Assembly (NCBI GenBank): GCA_029976025.1
Contig: JARKNX010000021.1
Span: forward strand, 42,597-106,596
Reading direction: 5' to 3'
DNA length: 64,000 nt
Source: Aggregatilineales bacterium
GTDB lineage: Bacteria; Chloroflexota; Anaerolineae; Aggregatilineales; Ch27
Shown: one piece after another, positions 38,120 to 46,344 of the stretch
How positions within the stretch are numbered: the stretch's first letter is position 1
How the letters are laid out: every line of letters begins with the position of its first letter
Translations under genes and position numbers: made by a program
The notes under the pieces: model-generated
Database searches by the model: none
What the model was told of the DNA's origin: nothing
What the model saw: the letters and a program-made list of their open reading frames with translations, nothing else

Positions 38120-39733
38120 TTACTGGGCCAGCTCCGGCTGGTAGGCGAAGTGGATGTGGGCCAGGTCCGGCGGCGGGGCGGGCATCGGCTCTTCCCAGCG
38201 TACCGGGCGGATGAAGGTCTCGCCCTTGGTATGCGCCGCGATCAGGGCGAGGGCGTGCCGCCACTCCTGCTCCACGTACTCCGATCCGGCGGCGTGGCTG
38301 GACCAGAACAACTGGAAGATGTCGGCGCGGTCGATCAGGGCGATCAGCTCCTCCCCCCAGTGCTGGCCGGGCCGGAGGGTGGTCACATCGCGCAAGTATT
38401 CAATGCCCAGCGCCTTGTAAGCCGCCTCCACCCGCCTGACGATCTGCTCGTCCTTGTGGCTGTAACTGCAAAAGACTGCGTCATAAGCCCGCGCGGATTC
38501 CTCCACTGTCTCAGCCGTCGCCGCGTCCGCCGTCTCGGCGACGTAGATCGAGATCGGCACGTCGGCCACGATCACGCCTTCCACGGTGAAGGTGATCCGG
38601 CCGTTGGCGGCTTCGTCAGGCGGCGCATCGGTCGCCTGGAACTCGAAGTCGAAGCGGTGCCAGTCCTTGCGGAAGCGGATTGATGCTGCGGGCGGGTTGA
38701 ATTCCAGGCCGGGGACGTCTGGTGTGGCCGTGATCAGGGCGCCTTCTTCCACCGGCTGGCTCGCCGGGCGGGTTGTCGTCCGGATATCCGCCCGGTCTTT
38801 GAAGCGCTCCGCGACATCGGCGCTGACGCTGACCGCCGCCGTCTCGCGATAGAAGTAGGCGGCCAGCGGCTGCCAGTCGTGCGGCCTGGCCTCCCGGGGA
38901 TAGTGGGCGGAAAACAGCACCGGCGCGGGGGCCGGCGGAACATCCGGAGTTAGCCCGGGGGCGGAGGGCAGCTCCGGCGCGGCTTCCTCTTCTCCCTCCG
39001 ATCTGGTAGCTTCTGGCCGGCGGGCGGGGGCAGCGGGCGATGGTGAGGCGGGCGCGCCCGCTTTTTCCGCCAGTATTTTGTCCACGATGGCCGCCCGCTC
39101 TGACCGGTTGAAGAGGATATCTTCCTCCTGCAGGATGACGATCATCAGCTCATCCAGCAGGGCGCGCTGTTCCGCCGGCGAATCAGGCGCGATCGCTTCC
39201 CACCCTGACGCGCGGATGCGGGCCTCGACGCGCTCCTTCAAATCGGCGGGCGATGGTTCCGCCTTTTCCGCCGTTTCGGATGCGTGCTGCTCAGCGTCGT
39301 GGCTGCCGCCCGGCCCGGGTTCGACCTTCGCGGGCGGTTCTTCGCTTTCGACCTGGTCCGACACCTCACACCCGGTCATGCCTGTCCGCGGGTATTCCGG
39401 CATTTCCAGTTCCAGCGTCTCATCAATACCCGGGGCGGGTGTCGGGGGCGCTGGCGCGATCGAGCCGGGTATCCACGGAAATGCAGGAGTGTCGTCTTCC
39501 TCAGGAGCGTCGTAACCGGGCGCTCTGCGGGCTGTATCCGCCGGGGATGCCCCCCGAACGGCCCCCGCTAAAGAGGCCGCCGAAAGCCCCAGCCCGATCA
39601 GCGGTATCAGCGGCAGCCCGAAGCCCTCGCTGGCCGGGGCGGGAGCCGCCAGGCTGACCAGCAGCCAGGCCAGCGAGAATACCAGCAAGGCGGTGCCGAT
39701 CAGAATCAGGACAATCTGTCGTGTGCGCAGCAT
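38120..39733 (-). CDS. Membrane-anchored protein with C-terminal TIR domain
   Basis: Two N-terminal TM helices; C-terminal YDAVFCSYSHKDEQIVRRVEAAYKALGIEYLRDVTTLRPGQHWGEELIALIDRADIFQLFWSSHAAGSEYVEQEWRHAL (TIR fold, conserved Glu). Confidence 0.82.
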   Translation of the reverse strand: MLRTRQIVLILIGTALLVFSLAWLLVSLAAPAPASEGFGLPLIPLIGLGLSAASLAGAVRGASPADTARRAPGYDAPEEDDTPAFPWIPGSIAPAPPTPAPGIDETLELEMPEYPRTGMTGCEVSDQVESEEPPAKVEPGPGGSHDAEQHASETAEKAEPSPADLKERVEARIRASGWEAIAPDSPAEQRALLDELMIVILQEEDILFNRSERAAIVDKILAEKAGAPASPSPAAPARRPEATRSEGEEEAAPELPSAPGLTPDVPPAPAPVLFSAHYPREARPHDWQPLAAYFYRETAAVSVSADVAERFKDRADIRTTTRPASQPVEEGALITATPDVPGLEFNPPAASIRFRKDWHRFDFEFQATDAPPDEAANGRITFTVEGVIVADVPISIYVAETADAATAETVEESARAYDAVFCSYSHKDEQIVRRVEAAYKALGIEYLRDVTTLRPGQHWGEELIALIDRADIFQLFWSSHAAGSEYVEQEWRHALALIAAHTKGETFIRPVRWEEPMPAPPPDLAHIHFAYQPELAQ

Positions 39734-39756
39734 GGCTCCTCCTCCGCCGCGCCAGC

Positions 39757-40212
39757 TCAGGCGCCAAGTATCGCGGAAGCCTGCCGGGCCAGCTCCACCA
39801 CCGGCGGCAGGTCCTCCGAGGCCAGCAGGCGGGCGCGGATATGGCTGTCTACGTACAGCACGCCGAGCACCACTCCGCTCCGTATGATCGGAGCGCACAG
39901 AATGGTGCGCACGGCGGACTTCAGCCGCAGAGTGTCGCTCCCCGCTCCCCGCGCGTTGGAGCCAACCAGGGCTTCGCTGCTCTCCAGCACGGGGAGGATG
40001 GTGCTCTCGTAACAGGCGGCAAATTCGGGATTTTGCAGCGCCCCTTCATCGATCTGGCGTCCGGCGACGAGGATCGGCGTGTGCGACTTTCGGTTGCAGA
40101 GCAGGATACACCCGCGCTGGGCGCCTGTCCGATCCATAGCCTGATCGAGGATGCGTTCAAGCTGCTGTCGTTGTGTAGTGGAGAGTTCTATGCCGGGCAT
40201 GGTGAACCACAT
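39757..40212 (-). CDS. GAF-domain protein
   Basis: ~150 aa GAF-like fold (LERILDQAMDRTGAQRGCILLCN...ILCAPIIRSGVVLGVLYVDS). Confidence 0.75.
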   Translation of the reverse strand: MWFTMPGIELSTTQRQQLERILDQAMDRTGAQRGCILLCNRKSHTPILVAGRQIDEGALQNPEFAACYESTILPVLESSEALVGSNARGAGSDTLRLKSAVRTILCAPIIRSGVVLGVLYVDSHIRARLLASEDLPPVVELARQASAILGA

Positions 40213-40276
40213 CTCCTTCAGGGACTGGTGGGCTGGACGCCGCCATGTTGCTTTCTATTATACAGCGTGGGTCTAC

Positions 40277-41758
40277 TTACGCGCCTGCCGCCTGGCGCTC
40301 GATAGCCAGCGCCGCGCGTCGCCGGCTCTCCAGGCGCACGGCGGCCAGCCCCAGTGCGATGGTCAGGGTCAGCATCCCGGCCAGAATCAGGAAAGTTTCT
40401 GCCGTGCCGGCGGCGATGGCGTCCGGCGGGGCGGCCCCGGCGTCAGTGGTGATTTCCCCGGCCATTTCCGGTATCACGTATGACAGGGAGCGCGTGGCCC
40501 ACAGCGCCCCGACCAGGGCGATGCCAATGAGCTGGCCCAGGTTGCGCGTCAGCGCCAGGAAGCCGGAGGCCAGCCCCAGCCGTTCGTGGGGGACGCTGCC
40601 CATCACGGCGCTGTTATTGGGCGACTGGAACAGGCCGATACCCAGGCCGGTCGGGATGCTGAGCAGGGCGAAGATGGCCGGGGCGGTGGTCAGGTCGGTG
40701 AATGCGCCCAGCAGCCAGTAGCCTGCCGCGCTCACGACCAGGCCCAGCGTCGAGATGCGCATGCTGCCGATGCGGTCAGAGAGCCAGCCCGCCGCCGGGG
40801 CCACCAGCGCCAGCGCCAGCGGCCACACCGCCAGAATCAGGCCAGTGCCGAGCGCGCTGACCTCCAGGGCGTCTTCCAGATAAAAAGGGATGATGATGCG
40901 GCTGGAAGTGGCGATGAAGACCAGGACGGCCAGGATCAGGCTGACTGTGAACTGCGAGTTGCGGAACAGGGTCAGGTCAACCATGGGCTGCGCGACGTGC
41001 AGCTCAGCCATGATAAAGGCCGCCAGGAAGATGACCGACATAATGAACAGCCCGACCGTGCGCCCGTCTCCCCAGCCCCAGTTCTGCCCGAAAGTCAGCA
41101 CGGTCATCAGCGCGATCAGGCAGATCGTCAGCAGCGCCGCCCCGATCACGTCGAAACGCTGGCCGGGCCGCCGCTCTCCGCGGGGGACGAAGCGGTTGAC
41201 CATGACCAGCCCGATGATGGCGACCGGCACGTTGACGAAGAAGATGGACCGCCAGCCCACGCTGTCGATCAGGAGGCCGCCCAGCACCGGCCCGGTCAGA
41301 AAGCCTGCCGAGACCAGCAGGCCACTGATGCCGAGCGCCTGTCCCCGCTGGCTGGATGGGAACGCCTCAGTGACGATGGCCGTGCCCAGCGCCTGCATCA
41401 TGGCCGCGCCAATCGCCTGAAGCACGCGGAACGCGATCAGCATCGGCGCCCCATTCGCCAGCCCGCACAGGGCCGAGGCCACGCCGAACAGGGCCATGCC
41501 GGCCATGTAGGGGCGCTTCTTGCCGATCATGTCGCCCAGCCGCCCCATGCCCAGCAGCAACACCGTCACCGTCAGCAGGTAGGACAGCGTCACCCACTGG
41601 ATGGTGGGGAAGTCAGTCTCAAGCTGCTCAATCAGCGTGGGCAGGGCGACGGTGACGATCGTGCCGTCAATGGTCGCCAGAAAGATGCCCATCCCGATGG
41701 CGATCAGGACAAGCCACTTGCGATTATCTCCGGCTGGGGTGGGGGCCGCGCTGGTCAT
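40277..41758 (-). CDS. MFS transporter, DHA2/EmrB-QacA-like
   Basis: ATIDGTIVTVALPTLIEQL, GMGRLGDMIGKKRPYMAGMALFGVASALCG, ~14 TM helices. Confidence 0.88.
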   Translation of the reverse strand: MTSAAPTPAGDNRKWLVLIAIGMGIFLATIDGTIVTVALPTLIEQLETDFPTIQWVTLSYLLTVTVLLLGMGRLGDMIGKKRPYMAGMALFGVASALCGLANGAPMLIAFRVLQAIGAAMMQALGTAIVTEAFPSSQRGQALGISGLLVSAGFLTGPVLGGLLIDSVGWRSIFFVNVPVAIIGLVMVNRFVPRGERRPGQRFDVIGAALLTICLIALMTVLTFGQNWGWGDGRTVGLFIMSVIFLAAFIMAELHVAQPMVDLTLFRNSQFTVSLILAVLVFIATSSRIIIPFYLEDALEVSALGTGLILAVWPLALALVAPAAGWLSDRIGSMRISTLGLVVSAAGYWLLGAFTDLTTAPAIFALLSIPTGLGIGLFQSPNNSAVMGSVPHERLGLASGFLALTRNLGQLIGIALVGALWATRSLSYVIPEMAGEITTDAGAAPPDAIAAGTAETFLILAGMLTLTIALGLAAVRLESRRRAALAIERQAAGA

Positions 41759-41933
41759 GCTTCCTCCGGTGATGGCTACGGGTCGAATCCGGCCCTGAGA
41801 ATGACTCGGGGGAGCGCATTCTGTCAAACAATATCCCCGCCTTCCGCAGCCTGTGGTTGCTGGCGCTTCCCCCGCTCGCGGAGGAGGACAGCCTCATCCG
41901 GTTGTGGCAGTCCGGGCACAGGAAGGGTCCTTG

Positions 41934-41960
41934 CCCCCTTCCCACATTTTGGGGGAAGGG
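41934..41960. repeat. Short G/C hairpin element
   Basis: CCCCCTTCCC-ACATTTT-GGGGGAAGGG. Confidence 0.65.
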
Positions 41961-41977
41961 CCGGGGATGGGGGCGGC

Positions 41978-42865
41978 TCACTGATTGCGGCGGAAGATCA
42001 CCCGGTAGGAGGTGGAGGAGGCGCTGCCCCCTTCGGTGAAGCAGGCGCTGGCCGTCAGCGGGTTGCTGCGGCGGCTCTGCCCGGGGATTTCGACAGTATA
42101 GGCGCGGTTGGCTTCCATCTGGAAGTCGGCGTACCCGACGCCGCGCTCCGGCTTGAGGCCGGTCAGGAATTCGTCCGATCCGCCGCCCCAGGTCACGCGG
42201 ATGGTCACGCCTGGCACATCCCGCCCGCCAGACTGCACGTAGACTTCGATGACCCCGGCCAGCTCCGTGCTGCAAAAAGTCTGAATGTTGGCGATGAGAT
42301 AGTCGTCCGCCTGGGGGAGCGGCGTGGCCGTCGGCAGCGGAGCGGCGGTCGGCGGGGTGATGCTCGGCGGCGGCGTGAACAGGACGGGCGTCTTGCTCGG
42401 CGGCGGCGTCAGCGACGGCGTCACCGGGATAACCGTGGGGAAGGGCGTGGGTGTGGCGCGGGCGATGGTGAACAGATTGCTGGCATCGGCGCAGCCGGTG
42501 CGGCCCTGCGGGCTGTAGAGCGCGATCATGGCTTCAATCGCGTTGCGCTTGCTGTTTGTGTCCACCCCCTGCCGGAATATCTCGCAGGCTGTGTCAGCCA
42601 GCGCCTGAAAGGGGTCGCCCGGCAGCCCCAGCTCCAGCAGCCGGTCCACCGCCCGGCGCAGGTCGGCATCGGCGCGGTAGGCCAGGCTGATGGCGATCAG
42701 GTAGTCGGTGCGGGCTTCGCGGCTGAGCTGGGCCGGGGCGGTATCGAACTCGACCACGGGCGCGATCATCCAGGTGTAAACCAGCCCCAGGCCCAGGCCA
42801 ATAGCCAGGCCCAGCACCATCGCTATCCACGAATATCCTATCCGTCGTCGAGCCATACGAGTCAT
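41978..42865 (-). CDS. Membrane-anchored protein with Thr/Pro-rich linker
   Basis: N-terminal TM; TPTPFPTVIPVTPSLTPPPSKTPVLFTPPPSITPPTAAPLPTATPLP linker; paralogous N-terminal half to next gene. Confidence 0.7.
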   Translation of the reverse strand: MTRMARRRIGYSWIAMVLGLAIGLGLGLVYTWMIAPVVEFDTAPAQLSREARTDYLIAISLAYRADADLRRAVDRLLELGLPGDPFQALADTACEIFRQGVDTNSKRNAIEAMIALYSPQGRTGCADASNLFTIARATPTPFPTVIPVTPSLTPPPSKTPVLFTPPPSITPPTAAPLPTATPLPQADDYLIANIQTFCSTELAGVIEVYVQSGGRDVPGVTIRVTWGGGSDEFLTGLKPERGVGYADFQMEANRAYTVEIPGQSRRSNPLTASACFTEGGSASSTSYRVIFRRNQ

Positions 42866-42891
42866 ACAGTGTGGCCATCCGTTGGGGCGCG

Positions 42892-43284
42892 CTACGGCGC
42901 GGTGAGCGGCGTGGCCGCCGGCGGGACCATCCGGTACGCTTCCATCAGCGGCGTCAGGCGGCCCATCGCCTCAGCCAGCGCAACCAGGTGACGCACATCT
43001 TCGACGCTGCGCCCCTGCGAAATATAGCGTTCGGTCACCGCCTGCGTATAGTTCGGCACGTTCGGCACGTTCAGCTTGCGCAGCCGATCCACCGCGCCCT
43101 GCAGGTCCCCGTCGGCCACATAGCCGTAGGCGATCATGACCGTATAGTCGTCCATATGCTTGCGGTCCAGATAGCTCAGCGGGCTGTCCACATACCGGGC
43201 AGGCCACTGCACCCAGCCGATGTACAGGGCGAGTATGAGGCCGATGGCCAGACCAACGGCCAGTGAAATCAGAATCCTGATCAT
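42892..43284 (-). CDS. Membrane-anchored hypothetical protein, paralog of the 41978-42865 N-terminal domain
   Basis: N-terminal TM then DYTVMIAYGYVADGDLQGAVDRLRKLNVPN; compare DYLIAISLAYRADADLRRAVDRLLELGLPG next door. Confidence 0.68.
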   Translation of the reverse strand: MIRILISLAVGLAIGLILALYIGWVQWPARYVDSPLSYLDRKHMDDYTVMIAYGYVADGDLQGAVDRLRKLNVPNVPNYTQAVTERYISQGRSVEDVRHLVALAEAMGRLTPLMEAYRMVPPAATPLTAP

Positions 43285-43447
43285 GGTTATCCGGCTCCGG
43301 AGCTTGAACGGGCGGAGGCGCCCCGCCACCTCACCGGGGGGCCGCCGCGGACTCCGTATCGCGCGCCTTATTGTATCAGATTTCCAGCCGGCCGGCCTGA
43401 CCCCTCCGCAGCAAAAAGCCGGGCTGCACAGTAGCCCGGCTTCGATG

Positions 43448-43531
43448 TGCCGGAGGCGGGAGTCGAACCCGCACGCCCCGAGGGGCACGCGATTTTGAGT
43501 CGCGGGCGGCTGCCTGTTACGCCACTCCGGC
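43448..43531 (-). tRNA. tRNA-Leu (anticodon CAA)
   Basis: Reverse complement GCCGGAGTGGCGTAACAGGCAGCCGCCCGCGACTCAAAATCGCGTGCCCCTCGGGGCGTGCGGGTTCGACTCCCGCCTCCGGCA: 7-bp acceptor, CTCAAAA anticodon loop, long variable arm, GGTTCGACTCC T-arm. Confidence 0.95.
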
Positions 43532-43650
43532 AAACCCTGTGAAGGACGCCCTCCATGATACCACACTCCCGTTTGGCGGGCCAGATATTTTTTCGCGCCT
43601 TCGCCTCCTCCCGCGTGGCCTCCAGAATGAGGGCCGGGCGCCAACTGCTT

Positions 43651-43673
43651 CCCTCCCCGCATGTCGGGGAGGG
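43651..43673. repeat. Short G/C hairpin element
   Basis: CCCTCCCCG-CATGT-CGGGGAGGG, perfect 9-bp arms. Confidence 0.65.
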
Positions 43674-43758
43674 GACTATCAGCCGATTGCCGGCCCGGCG
43701 GGTTACAGGCATAATCAGGAGGGCGCGGGCCTGCCGCCTGGCCATCGCGCGCCGAGAA

Positions 43759-44373
43759 ATGGGTCAGACCTTGATGGACGAGAACATCCTCATCCGGCAG
43801 GCGCAGGAAGGCGACGTGTCAGCCTTCAACCGGCTGGTGCTGGCTTACCAGGACCGGGTCTATAACGCCGCCTGCCGCATCATGGACGATGAGGCCGCCG
43901 CTGCGGACGCCGCGCAGGAGGCGTTCATCGCCGCCTTCCAGCGGCTGGAGACCTACCGCGGCGGCAGCTTCAAGGGCTGGCTGCTGCGCATCGTGACCAA
44001 TGCCTGTTACGACGAGCTGCGCCGCCGCCGCCGTCGCCCGGCCCGGTCACTGGAGGATATGACCCCGGAAGATTCGCTCGATCCGCCGCCGCAGCTCGTC
44101 AGCAGCGAAGAAGAGCCGGAGGCGCACGCCCAGCGTATGGAGCTGGGGGCGGGCATCGAGCACTGCCTGCGCGGCCTTTCTGCCGAACACCGGGCGCTGG
44201 TCGTGCTGCGCGACATCGAAGATCTGGATTATCAGGAGATCGCCGCCGTCACCGGTCTGGAGCTGGGCACGGTCAAGTCCCGGCTCAGCCGGGCGCGGGG
44301 CCGCCTGCGCGACTGCCTGCGCCGGATGGGGGAACTTTTGCCGCTTGAATATCGTCTTGAAGATGAACTGTAA
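43759..44373 (+). CDS. RNA polymerase sigma factor, ECF type
   Basis: Sigma2 FNRLVLAYQDRVYNAACRIMDDEAAAADAAQEAFIAAFQRLETYRGGSFKGWLLRIVTNACYDELRR; sigma4 YQEIAAVTGLELGTVKSRLSRARGRLR. Confidence 0.92.
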   Translation: MGQTLMDENILIRQAQEGDVSAFNRLVLAYQDRVYNAACRIMDDEAAAADAAQEAFIAAFQRLETYRGGSFKGWLLRIVTNACYDELRRRRRRPARSLEDMTPEDSLDPPPQLVSSEEEPEAHAQRMELGAGIEHCLRGLSAEHRALVVLRDIEDLDYQEIAAVTGLELGTVKSRLSRARGRLRDCLRRMGELLPLEYRLEDEL

Positions 44374-44439
44374 GCCCGGTGGCGGAGGGGCGCGCTGCGC
44401 CTGGCTCCCCCTTTGCCGCCGACAGCGAACTGCGTACCT

Positions 44440-45531
44440 ATGACACACCGCCCACCTGACCCCGCCGACCTGGAACTGCTGTCGGCCTATCTGGATGATG
44501 CGCTGGCCCCCGCCGAGCGGGCCGCGCTGGAATCGCGCCTGAAGACCGATTCGGTGCTGCGGGCGGAACTGGCGGCCCTGCGCGGCGTGCAGGATGCGGT
44601 GCGGGCGCTGCCGGTGTTGAAGGCCCCGCGCGACTTCCGGCTCGATCCGGCCGTCTACGGCCGGCGGGCGCCCGCCCGACGCGCTTACCCGGCGGCCCGC
44701 TGGAACAGGCCGGCCCGGCTGGGGAGCGCCCTGAGCGCCCTGGCTGCCGCGATTGTGCTGGCGATCGGGCTGCTCGGCATTGTGGAGCGGGGCGCGCCAT
44801 CTCTCATGCTCCAGAACGCGCCGCAATCGGCGGCAGTGCGCGACGCGGGCGGAGTCACCGCTCTGGCCGTCCTGCCGACGGCGACGGGCTTGCCAGCGAT
44901 GGGGATTCTGCCGACAACGGTGATTCTACCGGCGGCGACCCTGCCCCCGATGGGGGGAGTCCTGGCCGGCCAGGCGACATCGACCAAAGGAATGCCGACG
45001 GCGGCGGCGACCATCACCCGGGAAGAGCCAGATGAGGTCGCGGCTATGGCGCTTTCGGCGGCAGTAGGGGCCGCGGGCGTGGAGGAGCAGGGGGAAGATA
45101 TGCCGCCGCCCGATATGATGGAAGGTGAGATCCCGGCGCCCGCCGCCGGTTACGCCGCCCCTGCCGAAGGAGTCGAGGACACCAGCGCGCCGGGCGCGGG
45201 GATGGCGCCGCCAGAGATCATCGCGACGCTGGCAACCGCCGCCCGGACGGCAGTTACCGGCTCATCGGGGGCGGCTGCGCCGTCCGTAGCCCCGACCGCC
45301 CTGATCGCGGCTGAGCAGTCTGTTGACGCCTCGCAACCGCTGGAGGAAGCCGCCGCAACCGCTCCTCCGCCGGAAGCTGTTCCTTCATCGGATGCCGCTC
45401 CTCCGCCGGATGTTGTTTCTCCGCCGGATGTTGCTCCTCCGCCGGATACCTCTCCCCTCCTGATCGGGCTGGGCCTGTCCCTGTTCGCCCTCTCGGCGGC
45501 CCTGTTCTTCTTCAGCCGCCGGGGGGGGTAG
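44440..45531 (+). CDS. Putative anti-sigma factor, single-pass membrane protein with Pro-rich C-terminus
   Basis: Follows ECF sigma; N-terminal DLELLSAYLDDALAPAERAALESRLKTDSVLRAELAALRG typical of anti-sigma proteins; central TM and C-terminal TM. Confidence 0.75.
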   Translation: MTHRPPDPADLELLSAYLDDALAPAERAALESRLKTDSVLRAELAALRGVQDAVRALPVLKAPRDFRLDPAVYGRRAPARRAYPAARWNRPARLGSALSALAAAIVLAIGLLGIVERGAPSLMLQNAPQSAAVRDAGGVTALAVLPTATGLPAMGILPTTVILPAATLPPMGGVLAGQATSTKGMPTAAATITREEPDEVAAMALSAAVGAAGVEEQGEDMPPPDMMEGEIPAPAAGYAAPAEGVEDTSAPGAGMAPPEIIATLATAARTAVTGSSGAAAPSVAPTALIAAEQSVDASQPLEEAAATAPPPEAVPSSDAAPPPDVVSPPDVAPPPDTSPLLIGLGLSLFALSAALFFFSRRGG

Positions 45532-45627
45532 AGAGCAGGAATCTGCCCCCGCCCCTCCCGGTAGCAGCCCCGGCCGCTTCGCGTTATCATGGCGTTTGTT
45601 ATCCTCTGCGGATGAAAGCGGTCCCTC

Positions 45628-46137
45628 ATGTCTCAACGGCCCCCGGTTAACTTCTGTCTGCGCTGCGGCACACGGCTGGAGCTCCGGTTCTGGTTCGGGC
45701 AGGAACGCCCGTGCTGCCCGGTCTGCGGCTATATCCACTTTGACGATCCCAAAGTCGCCGCCGCCGTCTTCATCACCGCCGAGTCGCGCGTGCTGCTCAT
45801 CCAGCGCGGCGTGGACCCGGAGCGCGGCAAGTGGGCACTGCCGGCGGGCTACGTGGATGGGGACGAGGACCCGTGCCAGACGGCGGTCCGCGAGGCGCTG
45901 GAAGAAACCGGCCTGCAGGTGCGCGTGACCGGCCTGCTGGATGTCTTCCACGGCACGCACCGCCCCGGCGCCAGCATCCTGATCGTCTACGCCGCCGAGG
46001 TGATCGGGGGGGAGCTGGCGCCCGCCGACGATGCCGAAGCGGCGGCCTGGTTCGGCCCGGACGCCCTGCCGGAGCTGGCCTTCGAAAGCACGCACCGGGT
46101 GGTGGGCGACTGGGCGCGGTCCCTGCGCGGCAACTGA
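45628..46137 (+). CDS. NUDIX hydrolase with N-terminal zinc-ribbon-like segment
   Basis: Nudix box GYVDGDEDPCQTAVREALEETGL; N-terminal CLRCG...CPVCGY. Confidence 0.9.
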   Translation: MSQRPPVNFCLRCGTRLELRFWFGQERPCCPVCGYIHFDDPKVAAAVFITAESRVLLIQRGVDPERGKWALPAGYVDGDEDPCQTAVREALEETGLQVRVTGLLDVFHGTHRPGASILIVYAAEVIGGELAPADDAEAAAWFGPDALPELAFESTHRVVGDWARSLRGN

Positions 46138-46344
46138 ACCAGCGAGCGCGGGATACCGGGGGCGCCGGGAGAAAGGCGGGTTGTCTTTCCCGGCAGTTTT
46201 TGCGCCCGGACGGCCGGCTTCTCTTTCGCCCCCGGCCTTTTTCAGCCTGATAACCCCTTTTCCCCTATAATGAAAGATGAAATTGTGAAAGGCTTCACGC
46301 ACGATGTGTCGGGCGCGGTTATCGCGCGGCGCGGAGGGAGTGCT

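Noticed and set aside
40586-42991. Plus-strand ORF (801 aa) opposite the MFS transporter and membrane protein
   Set aside because: Antisense low-complexity translation; minus strand encodes a clear MFS transporter.
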